From Pseudoxanthomonas broegbernensis (GTDB taxonomy: Bacteria; Pseudomonadota; Gammaproteobacteria; Xanthomonadales; Xanthomonadaceae), in the NCBI RefSeq assembly GCF_014202435.1, contig NZ_JACHGU010000002.1, forward strand, positions 248,001 to 312,000: DNA of 64,000 nt. The letters run 5' to 3'. Position 1 is the first letter of the stretch, and each line of letters starts with the position of its first letter. Both the position numbers and the translations under genes were made by a program. The notes beneath the pieces are model-generated. The model searched no databases, was not told the origin of the DNA, and saw only the letters and a list, made by a program, of their open reading frames with translations. Of the stretch, positions 1 to 9,551 are shown piece by piece.

Positions 1-823
1 CCACGCCCGAGCCCTTGGGCAGCAGGCCGAGCAGGGCGACCTTGCCGCCGTGGTACATGCAGTCGAGCATGTCGTTGAACGCGCGCGGGTTGCCGCTCAT
101 CTCCAGGCCCACGTCGAAGCCTTCCATGTGCAGGTTGGCCATCGCGTCCTTGAGCGAGGCGTCGGCCACGTTGACCACGCGGGTGGCGCCCATGTCCGCG
201 GCCAGCTTCAGGCGGAAGTCGTTGACGTCGGTGATGACGACATTGCGCGCGCCGATGTGCTTGCAGATGCCGGCGGCGATGATGCCGATGGGGCCGGCGC
301 CGGTGATCAGTACGTCCTCGCCGACCACGTCGAACTCCAGCGCGCAGTGAGCGGCGTTGCCGCAAGGGTCGAAGAAGGCAGCCAGCTCCGACGGGATCGG
401 GTCGGGGATCGGCCACAGGTTGGAGGCCGGCATCACGATGTACTCGGCGAAGGCGCCGTCGCGGTCGACCCCTATGCCCTGCGTGTGCGGGCACAGGTGC
501 GGGCGCCCGCCGCGGCAGTTGCGGCAGTGGCCGCAGACGATGTGGCCCTCGGCCGACACGCGCTGGCCGATGCGGTAGCCGGACGCACCCGGGCCCAGCG
601 CGGCCACCCGGCCGACGAACTCGTGGCCGATCACCAGCCCCGGGCGGATGGTGCGCTGCGCCCACTCGTCCCACAGGTGGATGTGCAGGTCGGTGCCGCA
701 GATGGCGGTCTTCTCGACCCGGATCAGCACCTCGTTGGGGCCGGCCATGGGCACCGGCACCTCGTCCATCCAGAGGCCCCTGGTGGCCTCGCGCTTGACC
801 AGCGCCCTCATCGTACCGGCCAT
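1..823 (-). CDS. tdh: L-threonine 3-dehydrogenase, 3' end cut by window
   Basis: Zinc-dependent medium-chain dehydrogenase that oxidises L-threonine to 2-amino-3-ketobutyrate with NAD+, the first step of threonine breakdown to glycine and acetyl-CoA in the cytosol. About 274 of the usual ~342 residues are visible; the C-terminus lies left of position 1. Seen: catalytic-zinc Cys42 in [14 protein letters not shown], the structural-zinc cysteine cluster [15 protein letters not shown], and the Rossmann loop ITGAGPIGI. The start at 823 has GGAG 7 nt upstream. An in-frame ATG at 811 matches the E. coli Tdh N-terminus exactly but has no ribosome site. Divergent from the S46 peptidase. No defects seen in the visible part. 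Confidence 0.95.
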   Translation of the reverse strand, partial: MAGTMRALVKREATRGLWMDEVPVPMAGPNEVLIRVEKTAICGTDLHIHLWDEWAQRTIRPGLVIGHEFVGRVAALGPGASGYRIGQRVSAEGHIVCGHCRNCRGGRPHLCPHTQGIGVDRDGAFAEYIVMPASNLWPIPDPIPSELAAFFDPCGNAAHCALEFDVVGEDVLITGAGPIGIIAAGICKHIGARNVVITDVNDFRLKLAADMGATRVVNVADASLKDAMANLHMEGFDVGLEMSGNPRAFNDMLDCMYHGGKVALLGLLPKGSGV

Positions 824-939
824 CGTCGGTCTCCGGCGGGGAAAGCGGCATTGTATGTTGCTCGAGAAACCATTGGCGTGATGCCGCCGCGGTGCGGCCG
901 TAGGCCATCGGTCATGGGGCGCCCCGGACCGGGCGTGGC

Positions 940-945
940 TAGAAT
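940..945 (+). promoter_or_regulatory. candidate -10 box for S46 peptidase gene
   Basis: TAGAAT sits 30 nt before the start codon of the peptidase gene in the 152-bp divergent gap with tdh. No convincing -35 hexamer is visible 16-18 nt upstream, so this is a weak call. Confidence 0.3.
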
Positions 946-975
946 GGGGAAATCATTTCACATGGAACCGTCGCC

Positions 976-3141
976 ATGCGCCTGCGTCTGCTCTCCGTTT
1001 CCGTCCTGGCGGTCCTGGCCGCCGTTCCCGCCGCCCATGCCGGCGAGGGCATGTGGGTGCCGCAGCAACTGCCGCAGATCGCCGGCCCGCTGGAGAAGGC
1101 CGGCCTGAAGCTGTCGCCGCGGCAACTGGCCGACCTGACCGGCGATCCGATGGGCGCGGTGGTGGCGCTGGGCGGCTGCACCGCCAGCTTCGTCTCCCCC
1201 AACGGCCTGGTGGTGACCAACCACCACTGCGCCTACGGCGCCATCCAGCTCAACTCCACCGCGCAGGACAACTTGATCGAGCAGGGATTCAACGCGCCCA
1301 CGCCGGCCGCCGAACTCAGCGCCGGGCCCAACGCGCGCGTGTTCGTGCTCGACCAGATCACCGACGTGACCGAACGGGCGCAGGCGGCCATCGCCGCCGC
1401 CGGCGACGACGCGCTGGGCCGCACCCGCGCGCTGGAGGACTTCGAGAAGAAGCTGGTCGCGCAATGCGAGGCCGACGAGGGCTTCCGCTGCCGCCTGTAC
1501 AGCTTCTCCGGCGGCAACGTCTACCGCCTGTTCAAGAACCTGGAGATCCGCGACGTGCGCCTGGCCTACGCGCCCCCGGGCAGCGTGGGCAAGTACGGCG
1601 GCGACATCGACAACTGGATGTGGCCGCGCCACACCGGCGACTTCGCCTTCTACCGCGCCTACGTCGGCAAGGACGGCAAGCCGGCCGCGTTTTCGGCCGA
1701 CAACGTGCCGTACAAGCCCAGGCACTGGCTCACGCTCGCCGAGCAGCCGCTGGGCGCGGGCGATTTCGTGATGGTGGCCGGCTACCCGGGCTCGACCAAC
1801 CGCTATGCGCTGGCCGCCGAGTTCGACAACACCGCGCAATGGACCTATCCCACCATCGCCCGCCACTACCGGGAGCTGATCGCCCTGGTCGGCGAGGCCG
1901 GCAAGCAGGACCCGGACATCCAGGTGAAGTACGCCAGCACCATGGCCGGCTGGAACAACACCAGCAAGAACTACGCCGGCCAGCTCGAAGGCTTCCGCCG
2001 GATCGACGCGGCCGGGCAGAAGCACGCCGAGGAAGCGGCGGTGCTGGCCTGGCTGAAGGGGCAGGGCGGCAAGGGCGCTGCCGCGCTGGCCGCGCACGAC
2101 CGGCTGGTGGCGCTGCTGGAGCAGTCCAAGGCCACGCGCGAGCGCGACCTGGCGCTGGGCATGTTCAACAACACCGCCGTGCTCGGCTCGGCCACCCAGC
2201 TCTACCGCCTGGCGATCGAGCGCGCCAAGCCCGACGCCGAGCGCGAGCCCGGCTACCAGCAGCGCGACCTGCCGGCGATCGAGGGCGGCCTGAAGCAGCT
2301 CGAGCGCCGCTACGTGCCGGCGATGGATCGGCAGTTGCAGGAATACTGGCTCAACGAGTACCTCAAGCTGCCGGCCGCCCAGCGCGTGGCCGCGGTGGAC
2401 GCCTGGCTGGGCGGCGGCGACGCGGCCGCGGTCCAGCGCGCCCTGGACCGCCTGGCCGGCACCCGGCTGAGCGGCACCGAGGAACGCCTGAAGTGGATGG
2501 ATGCCGAGCGCGACGCGTTCGAGTCCAGCGACGACCCGGCCATCCAGTACGCGGTGGCGGTGATGCCGACCCTGCTGCAACTGGAACAGGAGCGCAAGAC
2601 CCGCGCCGGGCAGAACCTGGCCGCGCGCCCGGTCTACCTGCAGGCGCTGGCCGACTACAAGAACGGCCAGGGCCGCTTCGTCTACCCGGACGCCAACCTG
2701 TCGCTGCGCATCACCTTCGGCAACGTCACCGGCTACGTACCCAGGGACGGCGTGGAGTACACCCCGTTCACCACTCTGGAAGGCGTGGTGGCCAAGGAAA
2801 CCGGCGCGGCCCCGTTCGACTCGCCCAGGGCGCTGCTCGATGCGGTGGCGGCCAAGCGCTACGGCGGCCTGGAAGACCCGCGCCTGGGCTCGGTGCCGGT
2901 GAACTTCCTGGCCGACCTGGACATCACCGGCGGCAACTCCGGCTCGCCGGTGCTGGACGCGCACGGCCGGCTGGTGGGCCTGGCCTTCGACGGCAACTGG
3001 GAATCGGTCAGCTCCAACTGGGTGTTCGATCCGAAGATGACCCGCATGATCTCGGTCGACCAGCGCTACATGCGCTGGATCATGCAGGAGGTCTATCCGG
3101 CGCCGCAGTTGCTGCGCGAGATGGGCGTCGGCGCCCGCTGA
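976..3141 (+). CDS. S46 family dipeptidyl-peptidase (DPP7-type)
   Basis: Secreted or periplasmic serine exopeptidase of family S46 that removes dipeptides from peptide N-termini and helps asaccharolytic growth on protein. 721 residues, the family's usual size. A signal peptide (1-22, AHA cleavage) is followed by the split trypsin-like domain. The triad is complete: His84 in TNHHCAYG, Asp222 in HTGDF and Ser655 in GGNSGSP. Residue 673 (FDGNW) is Gly. In this family Gly at this position marks DPP7-type preference for hydrophobic P1 residues, while Arg marks DPP11 preference for acidic ones, so DPP7-like specificity is inferred. The start was chosen because it alone gives a clean signal peptide; the ribosome site is weak. 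Monocistronic. Confidence 0.93.
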   Translation: MRLRLLSVSVLAVLAAVPAAHAGEGMWVPQQLPQIAGPLEKAGLKLSPRQLADLTGDPMGAVVALGGCTASFVSPNGLVVTNHHCAYGAIQLNSTAQDNLIEQGFNAPTPAAELSAGPNARVFVLDQITDVTERAQAAIAAAGDDALGRTRALEDFEKKLVAQCEADEGFRCRLYSFSGGNVYRLFKNLEIRDVRLAYAPPGSVGKYGGDIDNWMWPRHTGDFAFYRAYVGKDGKPAAFSADNVPYKPRHWLTLAEQPLGAGDFVMVAGYPGSTNRYALAAEFDNTAQWTYPTIARHYRELIALVGEAGKQDPDIQVKYASTMAGWNNTSKNYAGQLEGFRRIDAAGQKHAEEAAVLAWLKGQGGKGAAALAAHDRLVALLEQSKATRERDLALGMFNNTAVLGSATQLYRLAIERAKPDAEREPGYQQRDLPAIEGGLKQLERRYVPAMDRQLQEYWLNEYLKLPAAQRVAAVDAWLGGGDAAAVQRALDRLAGTRLSGTEERLKWMDAERDAFESSDDPAIQYAVAVMPTLLQLEQERKTRAGQNLAARPVYLQALADYKNGQGRFVYPDANLSLRITFGNVTGYVPRDGVEYTPFTTLEGVVAKETGAAPFDSPRALLDAVAAKRYGGLEDPRLGSVPVNFLADLDITGGNSGSPVLDAHGRLVGLAFDGNWESVSSNWVFDPKMTRMISVDQRYMRWIMQEVYPAPQLLREMGVGAR

Positions 3142-3245
3142 GGCCGGCCCGGCGGCGGCCGGGCCACGGGCCGGCCGCGAGCGGGTATGATGCGCACCCC
3201 GCCGCGCCCACCCGGCGCGGCGGTTTGCCGATACCAGGGATTTCC

Positions 3246-3890
3246 ATGCGCATCCTGCTTGCACGCCACGGCGAGACGCCGTGGAACGCCGAAGGCCGAT
3301 ACCAGGGCCAGATCGACATTCCGCTCTCGCCGGTGGGCGAATCGCAGGCGCGCGCGCTGGGCGAGCGACTGCGCGAAGTGCCGATCTCGCGGGCGGTGGC
3401 CTCGCCGCTGTCGCGCGCGCGCCACACCGCCGAGCTGGCACTGGGCCAGGCGCGCACCGGCCTGCTGTCGATCGACCCGGACGTGCAGGAGATCGCCCAC
3501 GGCGAATGGGAAGGCCTGCTGGCCAGCGAGATCAACGACAAGGACCCGGCCCGCCTGCGCGCCTGGCGCGAGGAGCCGGACACGGTGCTGATGCCCGGCG
3601 GCGAGTCGCTGCGCCAGGTGCTGGACCGTTCCTGGCGCGGATTGGTCCGCGCCACCGAGGGCCTGGGCGCGGACGACATCCTGCTGCTGGTCGCGCACGA
3701 CGCGGTCAACCGGGTGCTGTTGTGCAAGATCCTGGGCCTGCCGATCGGCAAGCTGTGGACCTTCCGCCAGGCCCCGACCACGCTCAACCTGCTCGAAGGC
3801 GCGGACGTGGACAGCCTGGAAGTGGTGCGCCTGAACGACTGCGCCCACCACACCCCGTTCTTCGGCGAGGCCAAGCACCGGGCGCTGTAG
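3246..3890 (+). CDS. histidine phosphatase family protein (phosphoglycerate mutase-like)
   Basis: Cytosolic phosphatase or mutase of the histidine phosphatase superfamily; 214 residues. The phospho-acceptor His8 lies in LARHGET, and the second catalytic His is in VAHDAVNR, with the Glu-containing segment EIAHGEWEG between them. Substrate cannot be told from sequence: relatives include alpha-ribazole phosphatase (CobC), GpmB-like proteins and general sugar-phosphate phosphatases. There are no cobalamin genes beside it, so CobC is not favoured. A GC-rich inverted repeat lies between it and the upstream peptidase gene, and 195 bp separates it from folC, so it is probably transcribed alone. Confidence 0.85.
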   Translation: MRILLARHGETPWNAEGRYQGQIDIPLSPVGESQARALGERLREVPISRAVASPLSRARHTAELALGQARTGLLSIDPDVQEIAHGEWEGLLASEINDKDPARLRAWREEPDTVLMPGGESLRQVLDRSWRGLVRATEGLGADDILLLVAHDAVNRVLLCKILGLPIGKLWTFRQAPTTLNLLEGADVDSLEVVRLNDCAHHTPFFGEAKHRAL

Positions 3891-4085
3891 CCGGAAACGC
3901 CACCGCGCCATCGCCGGGCGGACGGCGCGTCCGCTTCCGTGCCGCCCCTCGCGCAGCCGCCGTGGGCGTGGGTGGCCCGATCATCCCGCGGGCCGGCGCA
4001 TGCTGGCTGCGGGCCCTGGCTTTGACCGCCGCCCTCCGCGGGACGAGGATGGCCGGCGCAGGCTCGAGGATTCGAGGGCATCGAC

Positions 4086-5348
4086 GTGAACCTGGATCGT
4101 TGGCTGGCCTACATCGAGCGCCAGCATCCGCGCAGCATCGAGATGGGGCTGGAACGCGTGCGCGCGGTCGCCGCGCAGATGGGCCTGGCGCGGCCCGCGC
4201 CGCGGGTGGTCACGGTGGCCGGCACCAACGGCAAGGGCTCGACGGTGGCCTTCGTCGAGGCCATCGCCCGCGCCGGCGGCTGGAAGACCGGCGCCTACAC
4301 CTCGCCGCACCTGCTGCGCTACAACGAGCGGGTGCGCATCGATGGCGAGGAAGCCTCCGACGACGCACTGGCGCAGGCCTTCGCCGCGGTCGAGGCCGCG
4401 CGCGGCGATACCGCGCTGACCTACTTCGAGTACGGCACCCTGGCGGCGCTGTGGCTGTTCGAGCGCGCCGGGCTGGACCTGGCGGTGCTGGAAGTGGGCC
4501 TGGGCGGGCGCCTGGACGCGGTTAACGTGGTCGATGCGGACGTGGCGGTGGTCACCACCGTGGACATCGACCATACCGACTGGCTGGGCGCGGACCGCGA
4601 GGCGATCGGCCACGAGAAGGCCGGCATCGCGCGGGCCTGGAAGCCGCTGGTGCTGGGCGAGACCGACCCGCCGTCCAGCGTGCTGCGCCATGCCTACGCC
4701 ATCGGTGCCAACGCCATCCGCCTGGGCAGCGACTTCTTCCACGAGCCGGTGGACGCGGCGCACTGGCGCTGGCGCGAGGTCGGCGCCGATCTGCTGTTGC
4801 CGGTGCCGGGGCTGGCCGCGCCGGCGCAGCGGGCCAACGCGGCCACGGCGATCGCTGCGCTGCGCGCGCTGCCGGGTGCCGCATTGCCGGAGCGGGCCTT
4901 CGCCGAGGGCGTGGCGAACGCGGCGCTGCCCGGGCGTCTGCAGCGCTTCGACCGCGGCGGCGTGGAGATCGTGGTCGACGTGGCCCACAACCCGCAGGCC
5001 GCGCGCGAGCTGGCCGCCTGGCTGCAGGCGCGGCCGGCCGCGGGCAGCACCGCGGCGGTACTGGCGATGCTCGGCGACAAGGACGCCACGGCGGTCGTCC
5101 AGACGCTGGCGCCGCACGTATCGCGCTGGCACCTGGCGGGCCTGGACGGCATCGCGCGGGGCCAGGACGTGGCCGCCTTCGCGGCGCGGCTGGCCGGCAC
5201 CGCGGCCGCGGCCGGCAGCCGCGATGCGCAGGTCGCCGCTGCGCTGGATCGCGCGCTGTCCCTGGCGGCGTCCGGCGACCGGGTGCTGGTGTTCGGCTCG
5301 TTCCACACCGCCGCGGCGGCCCTGGCGGCCCTGCATTCAGGCCGCTGA
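4086..5348 (+). CDS. folC: bifunctional dihydrofolate/folylpolyglutamate synthase
   Basis: Mur-ligase-type ATP-dependent enzyme that joins dihydropteroate and glutamate, then extends the polyglutamate tail of tetrahydrofolate. 420 residues, normal for FolC. The P-loop GTNGKGST is at residues 46-53, followed by the FolC signature YTSPHLLRYNERV and the Mur-type core motifs FEYGTLAAL and EVGLGGRLDAVN. The C-terminal domain carries VVDVAHNPQAA. It starts with GTG; no in-frame ATG upstream gives a better FolC N-terminus. It is followed 63 bp later by dedD, the same folC-dedD-cvpA-purF order known in gammaproteobacteria, but dedD has its own strong -10 box here. Confidence 0.95.
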   Translation: MNLDRWLAYIERQHPRSIEMGLERVRAVAAQMGLARPAPRVVTVAGTNGKGSTVAFVEAIARAGGWKTGAYTSPHLLRYNERVRIDGEEASDDALAQAFAAVEAARGDTALTYFEYGTLAALWLFERAGLDLAVLEVGLGGRLDAVNVVDADVAVVTTVDIDHTDWLGADREAIGHEKAGIARAWKPLVLGETDPPSSVLRHAYAIGANAIRLGSDFFHEPVDAAHWRWREVGADLLLPVPGLAAPAQRANAATAIAALRALPGAALPERAFAEGVANAALPGRLQRFDRGGVEIVVDVAHNPQAARELAAWLQARPAAGSTAAVLAMLGDKDATAVVQTLAPHVSRWHLAGLDGIARGQDVAAFAARLAGTAAAAGSRDAQVAAALDRALSLAASGDRVLVFGSFHTAAAALAALHSGR

Positions 5349-5372
5349 CGGCCTGGCGACGGAGGGGCGGCC

Positions 5373-5378
5373 TATAAT
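5373..5378 (+). promoter_or_regulatory. candidate -10 box for dedD-cvpA-purF
   Basis: A perfect TATAAT followed by CG, 34 nt before the dedD start. The -35 region is poor. The same TATAATCG word occurs upstream of rsfS (43900), which supports it as a real promoter element in this genome. Confidence 0.55.
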
Positions 5379-5411
5379 CGCCGCGCTATCCCCCACGGCG
5401 CCGCGAACCGC

Positions 5412-6404
5412 ATGGACACCCCGCTGAAACAACGCCTGATCGGCGCCGTCGTGCTGGTCGCGCTGGCGGTCATCTTCCTGCCCATGCTGGTCCAGGGGCC
5501 GGCGCCGGACAGCGGCGTGGCCGACGTGTCGATGCGCGTGCCCGATGCGCCGGCGGGCGAATACGAGACCCGCGAGCTGCCGCTGCTGGCGCCGCCTTCC
5601 GGCCCGGCGGGGCAGGGCGGCGCGCTGCCGGCGCCGGCGCCCGCCGCCGAATCCGCCGCCGACGAGGCCGAGGCTCCCACGACCGAGCCTGAGCGCACCG
5701 ATCCCGGCACGGCGGCCGGCCAGTGGGCCGTCAGCTTCGGTGCATACGCCAGCGCCAGCGATGCCGAGGCGGTGCTCTCGCGCCTGCGCCAGTCGGGCCT
5801 GCAGGGGTTCAGCGAGGCGGCCGAGCTCAATGGCCGCCAGGCCTGGCGCGTGCGCGTAGGCCCCTACCCGGACCGTGCGCTGGCCGAGGCCGGGCGCCTG
5901 CAGGCCATCCGCATCCGTGGCGACGTCAATGCGCAGGTGATCGCGCTGGATGCCGGCGAAGGCGCGTCCACGCCGGCCGCCGCCTCGCCTGCGCCCGCCG
6001 TGCCCGTGCCCGGACGCAGCACCGTCGCCGCGAGCACGGCCGTCGTGCCGGTGGACACGCCGCCGCGCCCGGCGGCCGCGTCCACCGCCGCGCAGACGAC
6101 GACCGCCGCGCCGGCACGGCCCGCACCCGCACCCGCATCGACCGCAACATCTAATCCGGCCGCCAGCAGCATCGGCTTCGCGGTGCAGATGGGCGCCTTC
6201 GCCGGCACCGCCGACACCGAGGCCATGCGCGAGCGCCTGCGCGCGGGCGGCTTCAGCACCATCGTCCAGCCGGTGCGCACCGACAAGGGCGTGCTCAACC
6301 GGGTCCGGGTGGGGCCGGTGAGCAGCCGCGCCGAGGCCGAGCAACTGAAGGCGCGCCTGGCCGCCGGCGGCTTCGGCGCCGGCATGGTGGTTCCGCACCC
6401 GTGA
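5412..6404 (+). CDS. dedD: SPOR-domain division protein, DedD-like, two SPOR domains
   Basis: Inner-membrane protein of the DedD type, expected to bind denuded septal peptidoglycan during division. 330 residues: short cytoplasmic N-terminus, one membrane segment at about 9-27, a long Pro/Ala-rich periplasmic linker, and SPOR domains. The usual DedD has one SPOR domain. Here one starts near Trp105 (QWAVSFGAYAS) and a second near residue 254 (IGFAVQMGAFAG), each ending in the RVRVGP motif and a final helix. Position in front of cvpA and purF is the conserved dedD context. The second SPOR domain is the odd feature; a CDS error is unlikely because both copies are full length in one frame. Confidence 0.85.
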   Translation: MDTPLKQRLIGAVVLVALAVIFLPMLVQGPAPDSGVADVSMRVPDAPAGEYETRELPLLAPPSGPAGQGGALPAPAPAAESAADEAEAPTTEPERTDPGTAAGQWAVSFGAYASASDAEAVLSRLRQSGLQGFSEAAELNGRQAWRVRVGPYPDRALAEAGRLQAIRIRGDVNAQVIALDAGEGASTPAAASPAPAVPVPGRSTVAASTAVVPVDTPPRPAAASTAAQTTTAAPARPAPAPASTATSNPAASSIGFAVQMGAFAGTADTEAMRERLRAGGFSTIVQPVRTDKGVLNRVRVGPVSSRAEAEQLKARLAAGGFGAGMVVPHP

Positions 6405-6438
6405 CCGCGATGCGCCGCACGCGGGCGCGACAGGGCGC

Positions 6439-7092
6439 ATGAACGCGATCGACCTGCTGCTGCTGGCGGTGGTGGCCGCCTCGGCGCTGCTGGGGTTGAT
6501 GCGCGGCTTCGTCGGCACCGTCGCCTCGGTCGTGGCCTGGCTGGGCGCGGGCTGGGTCGCGTTCCGCCATGGCGCCGAACTGGCGTTCTGGTTCAGCGAC
6601 GACGGCCAGCCCGGCGCCACCGAACTGCTCGGCGGCTACGTGGTGTCGTTCCTGGCGGTGATGATCCTGGCCGGCGTGGTGGGCTGGATCATGCGCAAGC
6701 TGCTGGCCTCGGTCGGCCTGTCGGGCGTGGATCGCGCGCTGGGCCTGTTCCTGGGCCTGGCCCGTGGCGGCCTGGTGGCGTGCATGCTGGTGCTGCTGAT
6801 GGCCTTCAGCCGGCTGCCGCAGGAGCCGGCCTGGGGGCAGTCGCGGGCGGTGCCGGTGCTGGTGCCGGGCGCGCAGTGGCTGGCCCGCTGGCTGCCGGCC
6901 TGGGCGCTGGACGAGCTGGACTTTGGCAATGGCCGGGCGAGCGGCGATAATTCGCTGCTGGAACGGGACGCCCTCGGGCGTGCCGCCGCGGCGGCCAGGT
7001 CGGTCGCCGAGGCGCTGCCCGCTCCGATGGACGGGGACCCAGCCCCGCCAGGCGCGGCACCGCCGCCTTCCCCGTCCAACCCCGGTCATTGA
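6439..7092 (+). CDS. cvpA: CvpA family inner-membrane protein
   Basis: CvpA (colicin V production) membrane protein, 217 residues. Four hydrophobic segments are visible in the first ~130 residues, with the conserved start MNAIDLLLLA and the LMRGFVGTVASVVAW segment. The C-terminal third is hydrophilic and Pro/Ala-rich. In other bacteria CvpA affects envelope homeostasis and bile or deoxycholate resistance; its biochemical role is not settled. It lies 34 bp after dedD and 21 bp before purF, so co-transcription is likely. Confidence 0.9.
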   Translation: MNAIDLLLLAVVAASALLGLMRGFVGTVASVVAWLGAGWVAFRHGAELAFWFSDDGQPGATELLGGYVVSFLAVMILAGVVGWIMRKLLASVGLSGVDRALGLFLGLARGGLVACMLVLLMAFSRLPQEPAWGQSRAVPVLVPGAQWLARWLPAWALDELDFGNGRASGDNSLLERDALGRAAAAARSVAEALPAPMDGDPAPPGAAPPPSPSNPGH

Positions 7093-7113
7093 CCGTCGCG
7101 GAGATTTCGCAAC

Positions 7114-8586
7114 ATGTGCGGCATCGTCGGTATCGTCGGCAACCAGAACGTCGCCGCGCAACTCTACGACGGCATGACCGTCCTCCAGCACCGTGGCCAG
7201 GACGCGGCCGGCATCGCCACCGCCGACGGCACCCGGCTGCGCGTGCACAAGGGCAACGGCCTGGTCCGCGACGTGTTCGACGCCAAGGCCATGGGCCTGC
7301 TCGAAGGCCGCGTGGGCATCGCCCATTGCCGGTATCCCACCGCCGGTTCGGAAGGGCTGGACGAGGCGCAGCCGTTCTACGTCAACTCGCCCTACGGCAT
7401 CGCCCTGGCGCACAACGGCAACCTGACCAACACCGACGCGCTGCGCCAGCAGGTGTTCGCCCAGGACCGGCGCAACATCAACACCGACTCGGACAGCGAG
7501 GTGCTGCTGAACGTGTTCGCGCACGAACTGGACCTGCAGCGCGAGCTCAGCCCCGAGGCGGCGCTGCGCGCCGTGGCCGGGGTGCACCGCCGGGTGACGG
7601 GCGGCTACGCGGTGGTCAGCGTGGTGCTGGGGCTGGGGCTGATCGCCTTCCGCGACCCGCACGGCATCCGCCCGCTGGTGCTGGGACGGCGCGAGCACGG
7701 CGAGGGCGCCGAGTACATCGTCGCCTCCGAGTCGGTGGCGCTGGACATCCTCGGCTTTTCCCGGGTGCGCGACGTGCAGCCGGGCGAGGCCATCGTCATC
7801 ACTCCGCGCGGGGAGATGTTCGCCGAGGTCTGCGCCGAGCCGGTGGAGCGCGCGCCGTGCATCTTCGAGTACGTGTACTTCGCCCGCCCCGACTCGATGA
7901 TCGACGACGTCTCGGTGCACAAGGCGCGCATGCGCATGGGCGTGAAGCTGGGCGAGAAGATCCTGCGCCTGCGCCCGGACCACGACATCGACACCGTCAT
8001 CCCCATTCCGGACACCTCGCGCGACGCGGCGCTGGAAATCTCCAACGTGCTGGGGGTGAAGTACCGCGAGGGCTTCATCAAGAACCGCTACGTCGGCCGC
8101 ACCTTCATCATGCCGGGGCAGGGCGAGCGGGTGAAATCGGTGCGGCGCAAGCTCAATCCGATCCACCTGGAGTTCCGCAACCGGGTGGTGCTGCTGGTGG
8201 ACGATTCCATCGTGCGCGGCACCACCAGCCAGCAGATCGTGCAGATGGCCCGCGACGCCGGCGCGCGCAAGGTCTACCTGGCCAGCGCCGCGCCGCCGGT
8301 GCGCCACCCGAACATCTACGGCATCGACATGCCCGCGGCCGACGAATTGATCGCGCACGGCCGCAGCGTGGAGGAGATCGAGGCCCTGCTCGGCTGCGAC
8401 TGGCTGATCTACCAGGACCTGGAAGACCTGGAGGCGGCGGTGCGCGAGGGCAACCCGCAATTGCATCGCTTCGACTCCTCGTGCTTCGACGGCAAGTACG
8501 TCACCGGCATCGACGCCGGCTATTTCGAGCGCATCCGGCAGATGCGCAGCGACGAGGCCAAGAAGAAGCGGCGCGTGGCGTCCTGA
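7114..8586 (+). CDS. purF: amidophosphoribosyltransferase
   Basis: First committed enzyme of purine synthesis: glutamine plus PRPP gives 5-phosphoribosylamine. 490 residues. The catalytic N-terminal nucleophile is Cys2 (MCGIVGI) with no propeptide, as in the E. coli-type enzyme. The glutaminase domain includes QHRGQDAAG, and the PRPP-binding loop [14 protein letters not shown] is at 358-371. GGAG lies just before the ATG. Last gene of the dedD-cvpA-purF unit; no clear terminator follows it. Confidence 0.97.
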   Translation: MCGIVGIVGNQNVAAQLYDGMTVLQHRGQDAAGIATADGTRLRVHKGNGLVRDVFDAKAMGLLEGRVGIAHCRYPTAGSEGLDEAQPFYVNSPYGIALAHNGNLTNTDALRQQVFAQDRRNINTDSDSEVLLNVFAHELDLQRELSPEAALRAVAGVHRRVTGGYAVVSVVLGLGLIAFRDPHGIRPLVLGRREHGEGAEYIVASESVALDILGFSRVRDVQPGEAIVITPRGEMFAEVCAEPVERAPCIFEYVYFARPDSMIDDVSVHKARMRMGVKLGEKILRLRPDHDIDTVIPIPDTSRDAALEISNVLGVKYREGFIKNRYVGRTFIMPGQGERVKSVRRKLNPIHLEFRNRVVLLVDDSIVRGTTSQQIVQMARDAGARKVYLASAAPPVRHPNIYGIDMPAADELIAHGRSVEEIEALLGCDWLIYQDLEDLEAAVREGNPQLHRFDSSCFDGKYVTGIDAGYFERIRQMRSDEAKKKRRVAS

Positions 8587-8683
8587 TGCCCGCGGCGTCC
8601 CGGTACGATGCCCGCCGCCGCTGCGGCATCGGTCCCGGTTGCCGTGAAGACCCTCGTGGACCCGGGCTGAGGGCGCCTACGCC

Positions 8684-9502
8684 ATGACTTCCCTGTTCGA
8701 AGCCGCCGCGCAATGCCTGGCCGCCGCCGACCCGGGCGAGAAGGTGGCGCTGACCCACCGCCATGCCGCGGCCTTCGCCCGCGGCGAACTGCGCATCCCC
8801 CGGGATGCGCCGCCACCGGCTCCGATCCGCATGCCCGGCCGGCCGCCGCGGCCGCGCCTGGTGCATCCGCGCGAACTGCCCAAGCGCGGCCTCGGCAGCG
8901 ACGAGGGCAGGGCGGCGTTCATCCATGCCATCGCCCACATCGAGCTCAACGCCATCGACCTGGGCTGGGACGCGGTCTATCGCTTCCGCGGGCTGCCGCC
9001 GGAGTTCTATCGCGACTGGGTACGGGTGGCCGACGACGAGGCGCGGCATTTCATGCTGTTGCGCGAGCGCCTGCGCGAACTGGGCCACGAGTACGGCGAC
9101 TTCGACGCCCACAACGGGCTGTGGGAGATGTGCGAGAAGACCGCGCTGGACGGCCTGGCGCGGATGGCGCTGGTGCCGCGGGTGCTGGAGGCGCGCGGGC
9201 TGGACGTGACGCCGGGGATGATCGAGCGCCTGCGCGGGCTGGGCGACACCCGCACGGTGGAGATCCTGGAGACCATCCTGGGCGAGGAAGTGGCGCACGT
9301 GGCCGCCGGTTCGCGCTGGTACCGCTGGTACTGCGAGCGCGCCGGGGTGGAGCCGCGCGCGCGCTTCCGCGAGCTGCTGCGCGCATACGCCGGCGGCTAC
9401 CTGCGCGGGCCGTTCAACGTCCAGGCGCGGCTGCTGGCGGGCTTCGACGAGGACGAACTGGAATCGCTGCGGCACGTGGAAGCGACGCAGGCGCAGGGCT
9501 GA
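8684..9502 (+). CDS. DUF455 ferritin-like protein
   Basis: 272-residue protein of the DUF455 family, a predicted ferritin-like four-helix di-metal fold. Three metal-ligand-type motifs are visible in order: HIELNAIDL, ADDEARHF and GEEVAHV, the ExxH spacing expected for a di-iron site. The N-terminal ~60 residues are Pro-rich and hydrophilic. No enzyme activity is established for the family that can be named here; relatives include tRNA-modifying MiaE-type monooxygenases, but this is only fold similarity. It has its own likely promoter region after purF and converges on lpxH. Confidence 0.85.
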   Translation: MTSLFEAAAQCLAAADPGEKVALTHRHAAAFARGELRIPRDAPPPAPIRMPGRPPRPRLVHPRELPKRGLGSDEGRAAFIHAIAHIELNAIDLGWDAVYRFRGLPPEFYRDWVRVADDEARHFMLLRERLRELGHEYGDFDAHNGLWEMCEKTALDGLARMALVPRVLEARGLDVTPGMIERLRGLGDTRTVEILETILGEEVAHVAAGSRWYRWYCERAGVEPRARFRELLRAYAGGYLRGPFNVQARLLAGFDEDELESLRHVEATQAQG

Positions 9503-9551
9503 GGCAGCCTGCCGGCGCCGCCATGCCTGACGGGCCACTGGCCGGTGGTTC

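Noticed and set aside
958-3441. 827-codon open frame on the minus strand opposite the S46 peptidase
   Set aside because: High GC gives long antisense frames. It is Arg/His/Gly-rich without domains, while the plus frame has signal peptide and full catalytic triad.
4022-4050. TTGACC with downstream GAGGAT as a folC promoter
   Set aside because: The -10 matches only 3 of 6 and falls in high-GC DNA where such matches are expected by chance.
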